Shown: piece after piece, positions 8,071 to 17,015 of the stretch | Layout of the letters: every line of letters begins with the position of its first letter | Numbering within the stretch: position 1 is the first letter of the stretch | Assembly (NCBI GenBank): GCA_958349535.1 | Contig: CATWDJ010000023.1 | Location: 1 to 33,639, forward strand | Length of the DNA: 33,639 nucleotides | Source of the DNA: Maccoyibacter sp900556645 | Lineage (GTDB): Bacteria > Bacillota > Clostridia > Lachnospirales > Lachnospiraceae | Reading direction: 5' to 3' | Program-made: the position numbers and the translations under genes | The notes under the pieces: generated by a model | Told to the model about the DNA's origin: nothing | What the model saw: the letters and a program-made list of their open reading frames with translations, nothing else | The model's database searches: none

Positions 8071-8986
8071 AGCGTACCTCCCCCTTTCTCAATTCTCGCA
8101 TTGGAATTTCGCCTTGACATGCATCTGTCCGCACCGGACATCGGTCTGCAAAGAGACAGCCGGATGGCAGATTCCCGGCATAGGGCTGAAATCCCTCAAT
8201 AGGTTCAAATTCATTTCCCGGCAATGCCCGCAAAAATGCCTTGCTATATGGATGGCGAAGGGCATCTGCCCCCTGCTTAAAATCTTCCACATTCGCCACT
8301 TCCACCGTAGTTCCCGCATAAAAAACGGCAATCTTATCTGCCACCTCAAATGCCAAATCAATATCATGGGTAATCAGCAGTACTCCGCAGCCCATATCCG
8401 CCATAGACCGGAAATGCTGCAAGGTTTCCATTGCCAGTTCCTTACTCAATCCCGGAGTAGGCTCGTCTGCAATAATAAGCTTCGGCTCTCCCATCATTGC
8501 GGTGGAAATTAAAACACGCCTTGCCATTCCGCCGGATAATTGGAAGGGATACATCTCCCCTACCTTTTCCTCTAACTGATATTTTTCAAACAGGGCTTTC
8601 TGCTTTTCTTCCGTTCCCCATACACCTGTGACCTGCTTTTTTATCTTCATCAACGGGTCCAGATAATCTACGGACTGTGGAATAAAGGCTATCTCATGTC
8701 CCCGCAGCTTCTCCTGCTGCTTCTTGGTCAATTCCTGCCCAAAAGCCTCCATCCTGCCGCTGACCGTAGCGTTTTTCGGCAAAAGTCCCAATGCCGCATG
8801 TGCTAATATGCTCTTTCCCGAGCCGCTGGAACCCACCACCGCCAGAATTTCTCCCGGCATGACCTTTACACTTAATTCATGGATAACCTCTAATTCCTTC
8901 TTATGCCATCCTTTATCATACATGGAAAAACTCACGCTCAAATCCTTAATTTCCAGAGCAGGAATTGTATTTTCATCTTTTTTCAT
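8054..8986 (-). CDS. ABC importer ATPase, DppD/NikD-like
   Basis: The 310-residue ATPase has Walker A GSSGSGKS (52-59), signature LSGGMARR (150-157) and Walker B LIIADEPT (170 onward), followed by LLITHD. Its C-terminal oligopeptide/dipeptide domain contains the family motif LFADRCPVRTDACQ. It pairs with the following shorter ATPase to drive transport through the two permeases encoded just upstream. The signature has MARR where most paralogues have QRQR or MRQR, a mild variation. Confidence 0.92.
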   Translation of the reverse strand: MKKDENTIPALEIKDLSVSFSMYDKGWHKKELEVIHELSVKVMPGEILAVVGSSGSGKSILAHAALGLLPKNATVSGRMEAFGQELTKKQQEKLRGHEIAFIPQSVDYLDPLMKIKKQVTGVWGTEEKQKALFEKYQLEEKVGEMYPFQLSGGMARRVLISTAMMGEPKLIIADEPTPGLSKELAMETLQHFRSMADMGCGVLLITHDIDLAFEVADKIAVFYAGTTVEVANVEDFKQGADALRHPYSKAFLRALPGNEFEPIEGFQPYAGNLPSGCLFADRCPVRTDACQGEIPMRELRKGEVRCVNAT

Positions 8987-8998
8987 TTACACACCCTC

Positions 8999-9847
8999 CT
9001 ACTCATTTGCACTGTTTGGATTCCACAGACGTTTCAAATTCTCGCCAATAACATCAAACAGAATAATAACAATCAAAAGCATCAGTCCCGGAAACAGTGC
9101 CAGCCACCATTTTCCCATGGCAATATATTTCATAGATTCGGATAAAATCACACCGATTGCAGGCTGTTCCGCAGAGAGTCCAAACCCAAGGAAGGTAATG
9201 GAGGCTTCATGCATAATCGCATGAGGGAACAACAGTATCATACCGATGAGATACACCGGAAGTACATGGGGAATGATATGGGTTTTTGCCACTTGAAACT
9301 TACTCTTTCCCATTTTGTATGCCGATTTTACATACTGGGAATTTCGGATTTGCAGAACCTCTGCCCGTACCAGCCTTGTCAGCTCCGGCCAATGGGTTAT
9401 CGCAACACCTACGGTTACTCCCAAACCGCCTCTTCCCATCATAAAGGAAATCAGTATCAATAGAATCAAATGTGGCATTCCCATGCACCAGTCTACACAC
9501 CAGTTGATAAAATCATCATATTTTCCGCCAATCAAAGCTGCAGACACTCCGAATACCAATGCGATGACGGAGCTGACCGCTGAAGCAATCAGACCGATAA
9601 CAATACTGGTAGACAATCCCTTGATGGAGCGGAAAAACATATCTCTTCCCATATAATCCGTTCCGAAAAGATGCTCCTTACAAGGTGCCACAAACTTACT
9701 TCCATAATCCACACCATAGCTTTCTGCATTCATCACCAACCCCCAAATCAGTACAATGGCAAGATATGCCAGCGAAAGTATAATATAAAGAAGGATTCTT
9801 TTTTTTGTATTAAATAACGGTTCTTTTTTCTCATTTTTAACTCTCAC
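8999..9847 (-). CDS. ABC importer permease, DppC-like
   Basis: This 282-residue inner-membrane subunit begins with one hydrophobic helix (ILLYIILSLAYLAIVLIWGLV). A periplasmic-type loop with HLFGTDYMGRDMFFRSI, diagnostic for DppC/OppC/NikC, follows. The binding-protein-dependent transport domain (about 85-275) contains the EAA-type loop around LTRLVRAEVLQIRNSQYVKSA. It overlaps the upstream permease gene by 11 bp and is followed by the ATPase gene after 12 bp. Confidence 0.92.
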   Translation of the reverse strand: MRVKNEKKEPLFNTKKRILLYIILSLAYLAIVLIWGLVMNAESYGVDYGSKFVAPCKEHLFGTDYMGRDMFFRSIKGLSTSIVIGLIASAVSSVIALVFGVSAALIGGKYDDFINWCVDWCMGMPHLILLILISFMMGRGGLGVTVGVAITHWPELTRLVRAEVLQIRNSQYVKSAYKMGKSKFQVAKTHIIPHVLPVYLIGMILLFPHAIMHEASITFLGFGLSAEQPAIGVILSESMKYIAMGKWWLALFPGLMLLIVIILFDVIGENLKRLWNPNSANE

Positions 9848-10826
9848 GGCTGCTTCCCTCCTTTATACGAGGATCCAGCACAGCATAGAGAATATTTGCT
9901 GCCATATTTCCGCAAAATACAAAAACTGCACTGATAACAGCAATTCCCAAAAGCAGCGGTACATCTCCGTTCAATCCTGCCGCTGTGGTTGCTGTTCCGA
10001 TACCCGGATAGGAAAATACCGTTTCCGCAAGAGCGATTCCTCCGAACAATTCACTAAAGGAGGCACATTGCACCGTCAATGCCGGCATGGCAATATTCCG
10101 AAAGCCGTGACGACGGATAATCTGTCTCATCGACTCTCCTCTTGCCTTTGCAAATAAAATATAATCACTATTTAATATTTCAATTAATTTTTGTCTGGTA
10201 TACAGAGTCATCTTTCCCACACCCAACAGACTTAGAGTCAATGCCGGAAGAATCATATGATAAATTCTGTCCCCCAGAGTTACATCCTCTGCTGCCACTC
10301 CCATAGGTGCCGCCAGTCCGATGGGAAACCATTGCAGTTTTACGGCAAAAAGGCTCAGTATCAAAAGTGCCAGCCAAAAGGTAGGTGCCGACTGTAACAC
10401 CAGACAGAACACCTTGGTCACCTTGTCAAAGATACTTCCTCTCTTTACCGCTGCGGCAATTCCCAGGAAGAAGCCAATGACACCGGACAATATCCATGCA
10501 ATCAGCATCAGCCAGATAGAATATTGTAATCGTTCTCCGATAACCTTTAGCACCGGTTGTTTATATGTAATGGAAGTTCCCCAGTCTCCGTGGAGCAGAT
10601 GATTCGCCCAAGTCAAAAACCGCTCTGCCGGAGGAGCATCCAACTGCCAATAGTCAATAATTTCCTGCTTTGCCTCCTGAGAGATGGTGGAGGAAGTTCC
10701 GATGTAAGATACCAGCGGATCTACCGGAGAATTTACCACCAGCACAAAAGCCAGTATACTGACTGCAATCAGAAGTGTCAGCATACGAAATAGTGTTTTT
10801 CCTAAATATTTCCATGTGTTGCTCAT
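9837..10826 (-). CDS. ABC importer permease, DppB-like
   Basis: This is the partner permease of the DppB/OppB/NikB class, about 329 residues from the ATG at 10826. That start has AAAAGGA upstream and is preferred over an ATG 14 codons earlier that would lie inside the hairpin region. Features are an N-terminal helix (MLTLLIAVSILAFVLVV), the domain entry DAPPAERFLTWANHLLHGDWG and the EAA loop ARGESMRQIIRRHGFRNIAMPALT. It probably forms a heterodimer with the DppC-like protein. Confidence 0.92.
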   Translation of the reverse strand: MSNTWKYLGKTLFRMLTLLIAVSILAFVLVVNSPVDPLVSYIGTSSTISQEAKQEIIDYWQLDAPPAERFLTWANHLLHGDWGTSITYKQPVLKVIGERLQYSIWLMLIAWILSGVIGFFLGIAAAVKRGSIFDKVTKVFCLVLQSAPTFWLALLILSLFAVKLQWFPIGLAAPMGVAAEDVTLGDRIYHMILPALTLSLLGVGKMTLYTRQKLIEILNSDYILFAKARGESMRQIIRRHGFRNIAMPALTVQCASFSELFGGIALAETVFSYPGIGTATTAAGLNGDVPLLLGIAVISAVFVFCGNMAANILYAVLDPRIKEGSSRES

Positions 10827-10846
10827 ATGTTTATCCTTTTCGCACC

Positions 10847-10880
10847 AAAAAGCCTGTGCCAAAAGCACGGGCTTTTTCGT
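10847..10880 (-). terminator. Attenuator hairpin between binding-protein and permease genes
   Basis: Read on the minus strand, AAAAGCCCGTGC (10865-10876) pairs, with one C-A mismatch, with GCACAGGCTTTT (10848-10859), followed by TGG. It begins directly after the stop of the binding-protein gene. Such partial terminators usually let the binding protein be made in excess over the membrane parts. Confidence 0.7.
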
Positions 10881-12500
10881 TTATTTTAATTTCCAGTCTT
10901 TCATATTACAGATAATCGGGATTCCATGTCCGTGTGGATGCGGGCTTTGGGTCTCTTCGGAAATATCCAGTCTGTCACTTACAAAATAGCAATGCTCAAT
11001 ATTTACTATGTACAAATATGGATATTCCTCCCCGTAAACCTCCTGTGCCATCTTCCAGTTTTGGATTGCCTCCTCATGGTTATCTGCCAAAATTGCATTT
11101 TCAATATACTGGTCTACCTCCGCATTGGAGTAACCGGAAGCTCCGCTGCCAAGTCCTGTCAAGAAAGAATCTGTGGCAAAAAGCTGACGGATTACCATCG
11201 GATTGAACTGTCCCCAGCCCCAAAGTACACCTCCGGTATTTCCTTTCTCTGCAATTTCATCCCAAGTAGTCTGGTTTACGTTTATACGGATTCCCAGTTT
11301 TTCTACATCCTTGGCTACCGCCATGGACAATTGATATCTGTCCTGCTCATCTGTCGGTGTATATACGGTAAATTCACATTTTACGCCATCCTTTTCCCGG
11401 ATACCGTCCTCATCAGAGTCTACCCATCCGGCATCCTCCAACAGCTTCTTCGCTTCCTCTACCTGACCGTCTTCATACTCTTTGGTATTTCCCCATTCCA
11501 GATTAGAGGTAAAGCCTTCCGCCGGTTTTCCCACACCGTTAAAAGCATCCTCAATAATCTTCTCCCGGTCAATACCGATGTTCAAAGCTTTTCTTACCGC
11601 AATATCGGAAGTTACCGCATTTCCTACTTCTACTTCCTTTCCGTCTTCATCCTTTGCCGTACCCGGTTCTCTGCATGGGAGACTGATATTACGCACATCC
11701 ATGGTCTCTAATTTTTCGATGTGCATTCCCTCTATTTCCTCGGTAGTATAGCTCGGCTGCACCATAACAATATCCAACTGTCCTGACTTCGCATTGGAAA
11801 AGGCTGCCTCATTATCCATGCTGACAAAGGTTACCTTTTTTATTTCCGGTGCTCCGTCAAAATAATCCTCATTTGCCTCTACAATCAGCTGCTGGTCTGT
11901 GTCCAACTGCAGGAACTTCCATGCTCCCGTTCCAATTGGTGCATCCCCGAAGGTTTTCTCATCATAAGCGTCGCTTGGAACAATTCCCAACTGTGCCACC
12001 CCGTCAAAAAAGGTAGAGTTTGGTTCTTTTAAAGTAAATTTTACCGTATAGTCATCCACTGCTTCCGCCTTATCTAATAAGGATAAATCTACATCTTCAT
12101 TATCAGCTTGATTTTTCTTTACAGTTTCAAATGTAAATACTACATCCTCCGCAGTAAAATCCGAACCGTCATGGAATTTTACACCTTCTCTCAATTTGAA
12201 GGTATAGGTAAGGGCATCCTCACTTACCTCCCACTCCGTTGCCAAATCCGCCGCATACTGGGAATTTTCATTAACGCAAATCAATGGCTCATTGATAAAT
12301 CCCCATCCATAAGACAAAAAACCCTTTGTAGGATCTAACGGTCCGTCCCAAAAACCGTTTCCTACATAGCATACAATCTCGGAATCGGATTTCTGACCTT
12401 CGGAACCCCCATTCTTTTTATCACTTTGCTTTCCACATCCTGCCAAAGCGGTCACTGCCAATGTAAACACACATAGCAGCACTATCATTCTCTTTTTCAT
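10881..12500 (-). CDS. ABC importer substrate-binding lipoprotein (SBP family 5)
   Basis: This 539-residue lipoprotein has the signal MKKRMIVLLCVFTLAVTALA and the lipobox LAGC (C22). It belongs to the peptide/nickel binding-protein family, with the signature LTYTFKLREGVKFHDGSDFTAEDVVFTFE. The start at 12500 is supported by GAGAGGAAAT upstream. It is the first gene of a five-gene importer. Near the C-terminus is a histidine cluster, HPHGHG (about 521-526). That raises the possibility of a metal ion or metal-chelate substrate rather than a peptide, but family 5 substrates cannot be assigned from sequence alone. Confidence 0.9.
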   Translation of the reverse strand: MKKRMIVLLCVFTLAVTALAGCGKQSDKKNGGSEGQKSDSEIVCYVGNGFWDGPLDPTKGFLSYGWGFINEPLICVNENSQYAADLATEWEVSEDALTYTFKLREGVKFHDGSDFTAEDVVFTFETVKKNQADNEDVDLSLLDKAEAVDDYTVKFTLKEPNSTFFDGVAQLGIVPSDAYDEKTFGDAPIGTGAWKFLQLDTDQQLIVEANEDYFDGAPEIKKVTFVSMDNEAAFSNAKSGQLDIVMVQPSYTTEEIEGMHIEKLETMDVRNISLPCREPGTAKDEDGKEVEVGNAVTSDIAVRKALNIGIDREKIIEDAFNGVGKPAEGFTSNLEWGNTKEYEDGQVEEAKKLLEDAGWVDSDEDGIREKDGVKCEFTVYTPTDEQDRYQLSMAVAKDVEKLGIRINVNQTTWDEIAEKGNTGGVLWGWGQFNPMVIRQLFATDSFLTGLGSGASGYSNAEVDQYIENAILADNHEEAIQNWKMAQEVYGEEYPYLYIVNIEHCYFVSDRLDISEETQSPHPHGHGIPIICNMKDWKLK

Positions 12501-12537
12501 ATATCCATTTCCTCTCTTACTTTTTCTCATGGACAAT

Positions 12538-12567
12538 AGTATATACGATAAAAATATCCCTCCACAA
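12538..12567 (-). promoter_or_regulatory. Candidate promoter of the ABC importer operon
   Basis: On the minus strand TTGTGG (12562-12567) and TATACT (12538-12543) are 18 bp apart. The -35 lies inside the pta terminator hairpin, so the two signals overlap. Confidence 0.4.
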
Positions 12568-12600
12568 GCCACGTGGGGGGATATTTTTTTACTTTTTTTT
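12548..12600 (-). terminator. Terminator after pta
   Basis: A strong stem joins AAAAATATCCCTCCAC (12550-12565) and GTGGGGGGATATTTTT (12573-12588) with one G-T pair and a 7-nt loop. T-runs occur on both strands. It follows the pta stop by about 30 bp. Confidence 0.85.
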
Positions 12601-12618
12601 CAAAAAATTTTATGTTTT

Positions 12619-13602
12619 TTATGCCAACGCTGCTGTTACGATTGCCATAGAATAAACCTCAGAGGCATTACATCCTCTGGACAAATCGTTGATTGGTGCA
12701 TTTAAACCTAAAAGAATCGGTCCATATGCCTCAAAATTACCGAGACGCTGTGCAATCTTATATCCGATATTTCCTGAACTGATGTCCGGGAAAATAAATG
12801 TATTTGCATGACCTGCCACCGGATCATCCGGGCATTTTGTACGTGCCACACGAGGGGATACTGCTGCATCAAACTGCAATTCTCCGGTAATCGGAAGGTC
12901 CGGATGTGCTTTCTTTGTCTTCTCTGCTGCATTTCTCATCTTATCTACATCCTCGCCGGAACCGGAACCGTGAGTAGAATAGCTTAAGAATGCCACCTCC
13001 GGCTCTAAGCCGAAAATCTTTGCACAGTTTGCTGTCTCATATGCAATCTCTACCAATTCATCCTCTGTCGGATGGATGTTGATTGCACAATCTCCCATTG
13101 CCAGCAATTCGTTTTCACCGGTTGCCCGAGGACGTACCAGTATAAAGCAGGAAGATACAATATTGTTCTCCGGCTTTGTCTTAATCAACTGCAATGCCGG
13201 ACGTACCGTATCTGCTGTAGAATAGGTTGCTCCTCCTAAAAGAGAGTCAGCAATTCCCATCTTTACTAACATGGTTCCAAAATAATTTGCCTGAGCCAGA
13301 GTCTTCTTTGCATCTTCCGGTGTAACACCTTTACTTTTACGAAGTTCACAGAATAACTCTATCATCTCATCCATGCGGTCAAAATTGTTCGGGTCGATAA
13401 TCTCCGCACCACGAATGTTAAAACCGCACTCTTCCGCTGATTTATAAATCTCATCCTCATTTCCAACTAAAATCGGATGTAAGAAATTACTTGCCAGAAG
13501 CCGTGAGGAAGCCTCTAAAATACGCGGATCAGTTCCTTCCGTAAACACGATTGTTTTTGGATTCTTCTTCAATACACTAATCAGTTCACCAAAACCGTAC
13601 AT
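12619..13602 (-). CDS. pta: Phosphate acetyltransferase
   Basis: Pta interconverts acetyl-CoA and acetyl phosphate in the acetate/ATP pathway. The start at 13602 (MYGFGELISVL) follows AAGGAG and gives 327 residues, the usual length of the short, single-domain Pta. Family motifs are VFTEGTDPRILEAS, GGATYSTADTVRPALQLI, FLSYSTHGSGSGEDVDK, ELQFDAAVSPRVA, ANTFIFPDISSGNIGYKIAQRLG and the C-terminal PINDLSRGCNASEVYSMAIVT. No acetate kinase gene is next to it. It may share acetyl-CoA flux with the CoA-transferase encoded in the same window. Confidence 0.95.
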   Translation of the reverse strand: MYGFGELISVLKKNPKTIVFTEGTDPRILEASSRLLASNFLHPILVGNEDEIYKSAEECGFNIRGAEIIDPNNFDRMDEMIELFCELRKSKGVTPEDAKKTLAQANYFGTMLVKMGIADSLLGGATYSTADTVRPALQLIKTKPENNIVSSCFILVRPRATGENELLAMGDCAINIHPTEDELVEIAYETANCAKIFGLEPEVAFLSYSTHGSGSGEDVDKMRNAAEKTKKAHPDLPITGELQFDAAVSPRVARTKCPDDPVAGHANTFIFPDISSGNIGYKIAQRLGNFEAYGPILLGLNAPINDLSRGCNASEVYSMAIVTAALA

Positions 13603-13648
13603 CTTTTTTCTCCTTTTCCTTTTCGTTGATTCGTTATGTCCAAAGTGA

Positions 13649-13677
13649 ATTTTATACCGTTTTGTGACCTTTTGCAA
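13649..13677 (-). promoter_or_regulatory. Promoter of pta
   Basis: On the minus strand TTGCAA (13672-13677) and TAAAAT (13649-13654) are separated by 17 bp. The leader is about 40 nt and ends in AAAAGGAGAAAAAAG before the ATG. Confidence 0.65.
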
Positions 13678-13694
13678 GCATTGCTCTTAATCTT

Positions 13695-13716
13695 GTACAT
13701 TTTTCAAAAATTGTAC
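13695..13716. repeat. AT-rich inverted repeat upstream of pta
   Basis: GTACATTTTT at 13695-13704 is mirrored by AAAAATTGTAC at 13706-13716 with one extra T. It lies about 20 bp upstream of the pta -35. It could be a regulator site or a weak terminator hairpin of the exporter gene upstream. Confidence 0.4.
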
Positions 13717-13768
13717 TTGATTTTATACTTTTTTCCTATGGCATCCATGTCCTGTTTTCCAAGATTTT

Positions 13769-14809
13769 CTACCAAATACCCATGACATGCTGTAAAATCA
13801 GACTGACAGCGGTGATTCCAATCCAACAGCAAAGTCCCATAATAATCGGTTTTCCTCCGGTTTTAATCAGCTTCACAATATCCGTATTTAATCCAATGGC
13901 TGCCATTGCCAGCACAATAAAGAACTTGCTTAACTCCTTAATCGGTGCAAATACTTCTATCGGTGTTCCCATCTGTACCGCAACAGTGGTAATGACCGAT
14001 GCCAGAATGAAATACAAAATAAAAGTCGGGAATATCTGTCTGATGCTGACACGCTCTGTTCCCTCTTCGCCCGCCTTTTTTGCTTTGGAGGCTCTCATAA
14101 ATGCCAACACTAAAGTAATTGGAATAATCGCAAGGGTTCTGGTCAGCTTTACCGTAACCGCTTTGTCCAATGTGGCAGAGCCCAGTCCCCACATACTGTC
14201 CCAAGTAGATGCCGCCGCTGTCACGGAAGATGTATCATTAACTGCCGTTCCCGCAAAAATGCCAAAGGCATCCCCCCCGGTGGTATCAAAGCCAATGAGT
14301 TTTCCCAATGTCGGGAATACAATGGCCGCTATTACATTGAAAAAGAAAATAACAGAAATCGCCTGTGCCACTTCCTCATCATCCGCATCAATAACCGGTG
14401 CCGTTGCCGCTATGGCAGAACCTCCGCAGATGGAAGAACCCACACCTATCAAAGTTGAAATCTTTCCCGGAATATGCATAACCCTGTGCAGCACATATGC
14501 AATAATCAACGAGGTTGCTATAGTACATACAATAATCGGCAGGGATTGTTTTCCCGTTTCTAAAATTACATTCAAGTTCAGTCCAAATCCCAGCAAAACT
14601 ACTGCCCATTGCAGAATCTTTTTGGAGGTAAACTTAATCCCGCTTTCCAGATTTCCCTTTTCCTTTATGAAAAGTGTTACCACCATTCCTGCCAGAATAG
14701 CAATTACCGCTCCTCCTATAATCGGGAATTGTTTTCCCAACAGCCATGAAGGAATGGCAATGAGCAGACATAATAAAATTCCTTTCCAGTTTTTCTTCAT
14801 AAATTCCAT
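13769..14809 (-). CDS. YeiH-family putative sulfate exporter
   Basis: This is a polytopic membrane protein of about 346 residues, counted from the ATG at 14809, which has AGAGGAGAG upstream. It fits the YeiH/UPF0324 family (putative sulfate exporter, TC 2.A.98). Conserved glycine-rich parts include AVVLLGFGLNLNVI, GVGSSICGGSAIAATAPVIDADDEEVA, GIFAGTAVNDTSSVTAAAS and AMAAIGLNTD. About ten hydrophobic segments are visible. The transport assignment is a family guess, and no sulfur gene is nearby to support it. Confidence 0.85.
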   Translation of the reverse strand: MEFMKKNWKGILLCLLIAIPSWLLGKQFPIIGGAVIAILAGMVVTLFIKEKGNLESGIKFTSKKILQWAVVLLGFGLNLNVILETGKQSLPIIVCTIATSLIIAYVLHRVMHIPGKISTLIGVGSSICGGSAIAATAPVIDADDEEVAQAISVIFFFNVIAAIVFPTLGKLIGFDTTGGDAFGIFAGTAVNDTSSVTAAASTWDSMWGLGSATLDKAVTVKLTRTLAIIPITLVLAFMRASKAKKAGEEGTERVSIRQIFPTFILYFILASVITTVAVQMGTPIEVFAPIKELSKFFIVLAMAAIGLNTDIVKLIKTGGKPIIMGLCCWIGITAVSLILQHVMGIW

Positions 14810-14871
14810 GATATACTCTCCTCTTTTCTCTCGATACGGCAGGGAGTTTAAACACATCCTTGCCACGGCGT

Positions 14872-14880
14872 ATTATATCA
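14872..14880 (-). promoter_or_regulatory. Extended -10 promoter of the YeiH-family gene
   Basis: TGATATAAT on the minus strand combines TGn with a perfect TATAAT. The likely -35 (TGGAAC, 17 bp upstream) is poor. The leader is about 55 nt. Confidence 0.55.
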
Positions 14881-14961
14881 CAGCCCTATTATCTGTTCCA
14901 CCGGGAATTACATTTTATTTGTACAAAATTAAATACTTTCCTCATCACAATCCCAGACCGT

Positions 14962-15198
14962 TTATGATTTCTCCTCTCCCGCTTCTATCTTGACATTAGG
15001 CGGCAGATATTGGTATACCTCTTGATAAGATTCCATCTCATCCTGATTCATAGGTGCCCGGTGCATCAACCCGGTACAATCCATTCCCGTGGCGGAATTC
15101 GCCAGATAATCGTAATCTTCCACTACCGTATCCCGCAGAATTTCCTTTCTTCCCCTCTCATTTCTGGGTGCACTTTTTAAGGTTTCTCTTTTTCCCAT
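14962..15198 (-). CDS. Small hypothetical protein
   Basis: This is a 78-residue polar protein beginning MGKRETLKSAPRNERG, with GAGGAAG before the ATG at 15198. It has no signal peptide or membrane segment. The middle (VVEDYDYLANSATGMDCTGLM) and the YQEVYQYLPPNVK part near the end look familiar from small uncharacterised Lachnospiraceae proteins, but I cannot name a domain. It lies 85 bp downstream of nothing else on its strand and is divergent from the TetR-like gene. No function is assigned. Confidence 0.65.
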   Translation of the reverse strand: MGKRETLKSAPRNERGRKEILRDTVVEDYDYLANSATGMDCTGLMHRAPMNQDEMESYQEVYQYLPPNVKIEAGEEKS

Positions 15199-15310
15199 TG
15201 TTCTTCCTCTTTTCTTTTTGCATAGCATATGGAAAAACGGATTTTCTATACTTCGCTTCTAAAAATCCCCTTTCATCATGCAAATAAAAGATTTAAAAAA
15301 TCGTAAAATC

Positions 15311-15319
15311 TGGTATAAT
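15311..15319 (+). promoter_or_regulatory. Extended -10 promoter of the TetR-like gene
   Basis: TGGTATAAT combines TGn with a perfect -10 hexamer at 15314-15319. The -35 region is AT-rich without a clear hexamer. AAAGGAG precedes the ATG by about ten bases. Confidence 0.6.
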
Positions 15320-15364
15320 ATTTAAAATGTGTTTTGAAGAATTTATAAAGGAGATGAGATAGAA

Positions 15365-15946
15365 ATGTCTCAGACTACAAAGCGGGCTTTGGAAGCATCT
15401 TTAAAAAATCTGCTGGCACAAAAGCCCTTAGATAAAATAACCATCAATGATATTGCCACTGACTGCGGTATCAACCGTATGACATTTTATTATCACTTTA
15501 AGGATATCTATGATTTGGTGGAATGGTCCTGTGTGGAGGATGCCAGAAAAGCACTGGAGGGAAAGAAAACCTACGACACTTGGCAGCAGGGATTCCTACA
15601 GATTTTTGAGGCAGTTTTGGCTAACAAGATTTTCATTCAGAATGTCTACCATTCCGTCAGCCGAGAACAGGTGGAAATCTATCTGTACAAGCTGACCTAT
15701 GATTTGTTGATTGGTGTAGTAGAAGAAAAAGCCGAAAATATGAATGTTCGGGAAGAAGACAAACAATTTATTGCAAATTTTTATAAGTATGCCTTTGTAG
15801 GATTGATGTTAGACTGGATTAAAGACGGCATGAAAGAAGACCCACAGTTGATTATTGACCGTCTGGGACTTCTGGTCCACGGAAATGTCACCCATGCATT
15901 AAACGCCTACCGTACCGACAAAATTTCATCAACTCCCCCAAAATAA
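15365..15946 (+). CDS. TetR/AcrR-family regulator
   Basis: The 193-residue protein has an N-terminal helix-turn-helix (about 8-55: LDKITINDIATDCGINRMTFYYHFKDIYDLVEW) and an all-helical C-terminal part. That part resembles the TetR_C group found in DhaS-like activators (NVYHSVSREQVEIYLYKL, FYKYAFVGLMLDWIKDGMKEDP). It is monocistronic and divergent from the small gene at 14962-15198. No clear palindromic operator was seen at its promoter, so its targets are unknown. Confidence 0.85.
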   Translation: MSQTTKRALEASLKNLLAQKPLDKITINDIATDCGINRMTFYYHFKDIYDLVEWSCVEDARKALEGKKTYDTWQQGFLQIFEAVLANKIFIQNVYHSVSREQVEIYLYKLTYDLLIGVVEEKAENMNVREEDKQFIANFYKYAFVGLMLDWIKDGMKEDPQLIIDRLGLLVHGNVTHALNAYRTDKISSTPPK

Positions 15947-15963
15947 CGGAAGTTTGGGGGAGT
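15932..15963. terminator. Bidirectional hairpin overlapping the TetR-like stop codon
   Basis: ACTCCCCCAAA (15932-15942) and TTTGGGGGAGT (15953-15963) form a perfect 11-bp stem with a 10-nt loop that contains the TAA stop. It separates the plus-strand regulator from the convergent aldolase-like gene. T-runs are short on both sides. Confidence 0.7.
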
Positions 15964-15989
15964 ATTTACCATATAAGCTTTAAAAAACA

Positions 15990-17015
15990 TCACAGATATT
16001 CCTGCAATTGTTCCATATCTTCTCTGGTAGTTGCCCAACTGGTGGCAAATCTTACAACAGTGTGGTTTTCATCTGCCTTTTCCCAAAAACTGAACCCAAC
16101 CTTTTCCTTCAACTGATTCATTTTCTCATTCTCCAACACCACAAACTGTTGGTTGGTAGGCGACTTCAAATAAAACGTATAGCCTTTTTTCACAAGAATG
16201 TCCTTTAACAATTCTGCCATATCGATGGCATGTCTGCTAATCTGAAAATACAAATCCTCCGTAAACAGTGTATCAAATTGTATTCCCAGCAGTCTTCCCT
16301 TTGCCAATAAAGCTCCATGCTGTTTTACAAGGGTCATAAAATGCTTCGGCGTATTGTTTTTTGTAAAAATCACTGCCTCTCCGCAGAGTGCTCCAACCTT
16401 GGTTCCTCCGATGTAAAAGACATCGCAATACCGGGCAATATCTGGCAAAGCTACATCCGTATCCTTACTCATCAGACCATATCCCAGACGGGCTCCGTCT
16501 AAATACAGCGGAATCTGATATCGATTACACACCCCGGAAATATCCTCCAACTCCTGTTTTGTATACAATGTACCGTATTCCGTAGGATGGGACAGATATA
16601 CCATTCCCGGAAATACCATATGCTCGTGATTTTCATCTGCAAAGAATCGGTTTAAGTATTGTTCCAACACCTGTGCATTGATTTTTCCAAGTTCTTGGGG
16701 TATCTCCAATACCTTATGTCCGGTAAATTCAATGGCTCCCGCTTCATGGCAGCTTATATGTCCGGTCTCCGCCGCCACAACACCCTCATACTTTTGGAGT
16801 ACGGCGTCAATAACTGTGGCATTGGTCTGTGTACCTCCCACCAGAAAATAAATATCTGCCTGCGGACATTCACAGGCTTTTTTTATTTTTTCCTTTGCCT
16901 GTTCACAGTACTTGTCACTTCCATACCCCGACAAAGGCTCCATATTGGTTTCTGACAACCGCTGTAAAATTTTCTCATGTGCTCCCTGTATATAATCACT
17001 TTCCAACGATATCAT
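15990..17015 (-). CDS. Threonine aldolase-like PLP lyase
   Basis: This fold-type I PLP enzyme belongs to the beta-eliminating lyase / low-specificity L-threonine aldolase family, whose usual reaction is threonine to glycine plus acetaldehyde. The start at 17015 follows AAGGAG and gives 341 residues. The PLP lysine is K206 in FYIGGTKVGALCGEAV, the cofactor aspartate is D173 in YLDGARLGYG, and the GGTQTNATVI and HISCHEAGAIE segments sit at the active site. It overlaps the exporter gene by 20 bp, so the two are translationally linked. That pairing suggests an enzyme and an amino-acid exporter working together. Confidence 0.88.
   Translation of the reverse strand: MISLESDYIQGAHEKILQRLSETNMEPLSGYGSDKYCEQAKEKIKKACECPQADIYFLVGGTQTNATVIDAVLQKYEGVVAAETGHISCHEAGAIEFTGHKVLEIPQELGKINAQVLEQYLNRFFADENHEHMVFPGMVYLSHPTEYGTLYTKQELEDISGVCNRYQIPLYLDGARLGYGLMSKDTDVALPDIARYCDVFYIGGTKVGALCGEAVIFTKNNTPKHFMTLVKQHGALLAKGRLLGIQFDTLFTEDLYFQISRHAIDMAELLKDILVKKGYTFYLKSPTNQQFVVLENEKMNQLKEKVGFSFWEKADENHTVVRFATSWATTREDMEQLQEYL

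Noticed and set aside
10934..11711. Plus-strand open frames opposite the binding-protein gene
   Set aside because: They are antisense to a well-supported lipoprotein gene and have no start signals.
13782..14993. Long plus-strand open frame (403 codons) opposite the YeiH-family gene
   Set aside because: It is the antisense of a clear membrane-protein gene, has no ribosome binding site and encodes no recognisable family.
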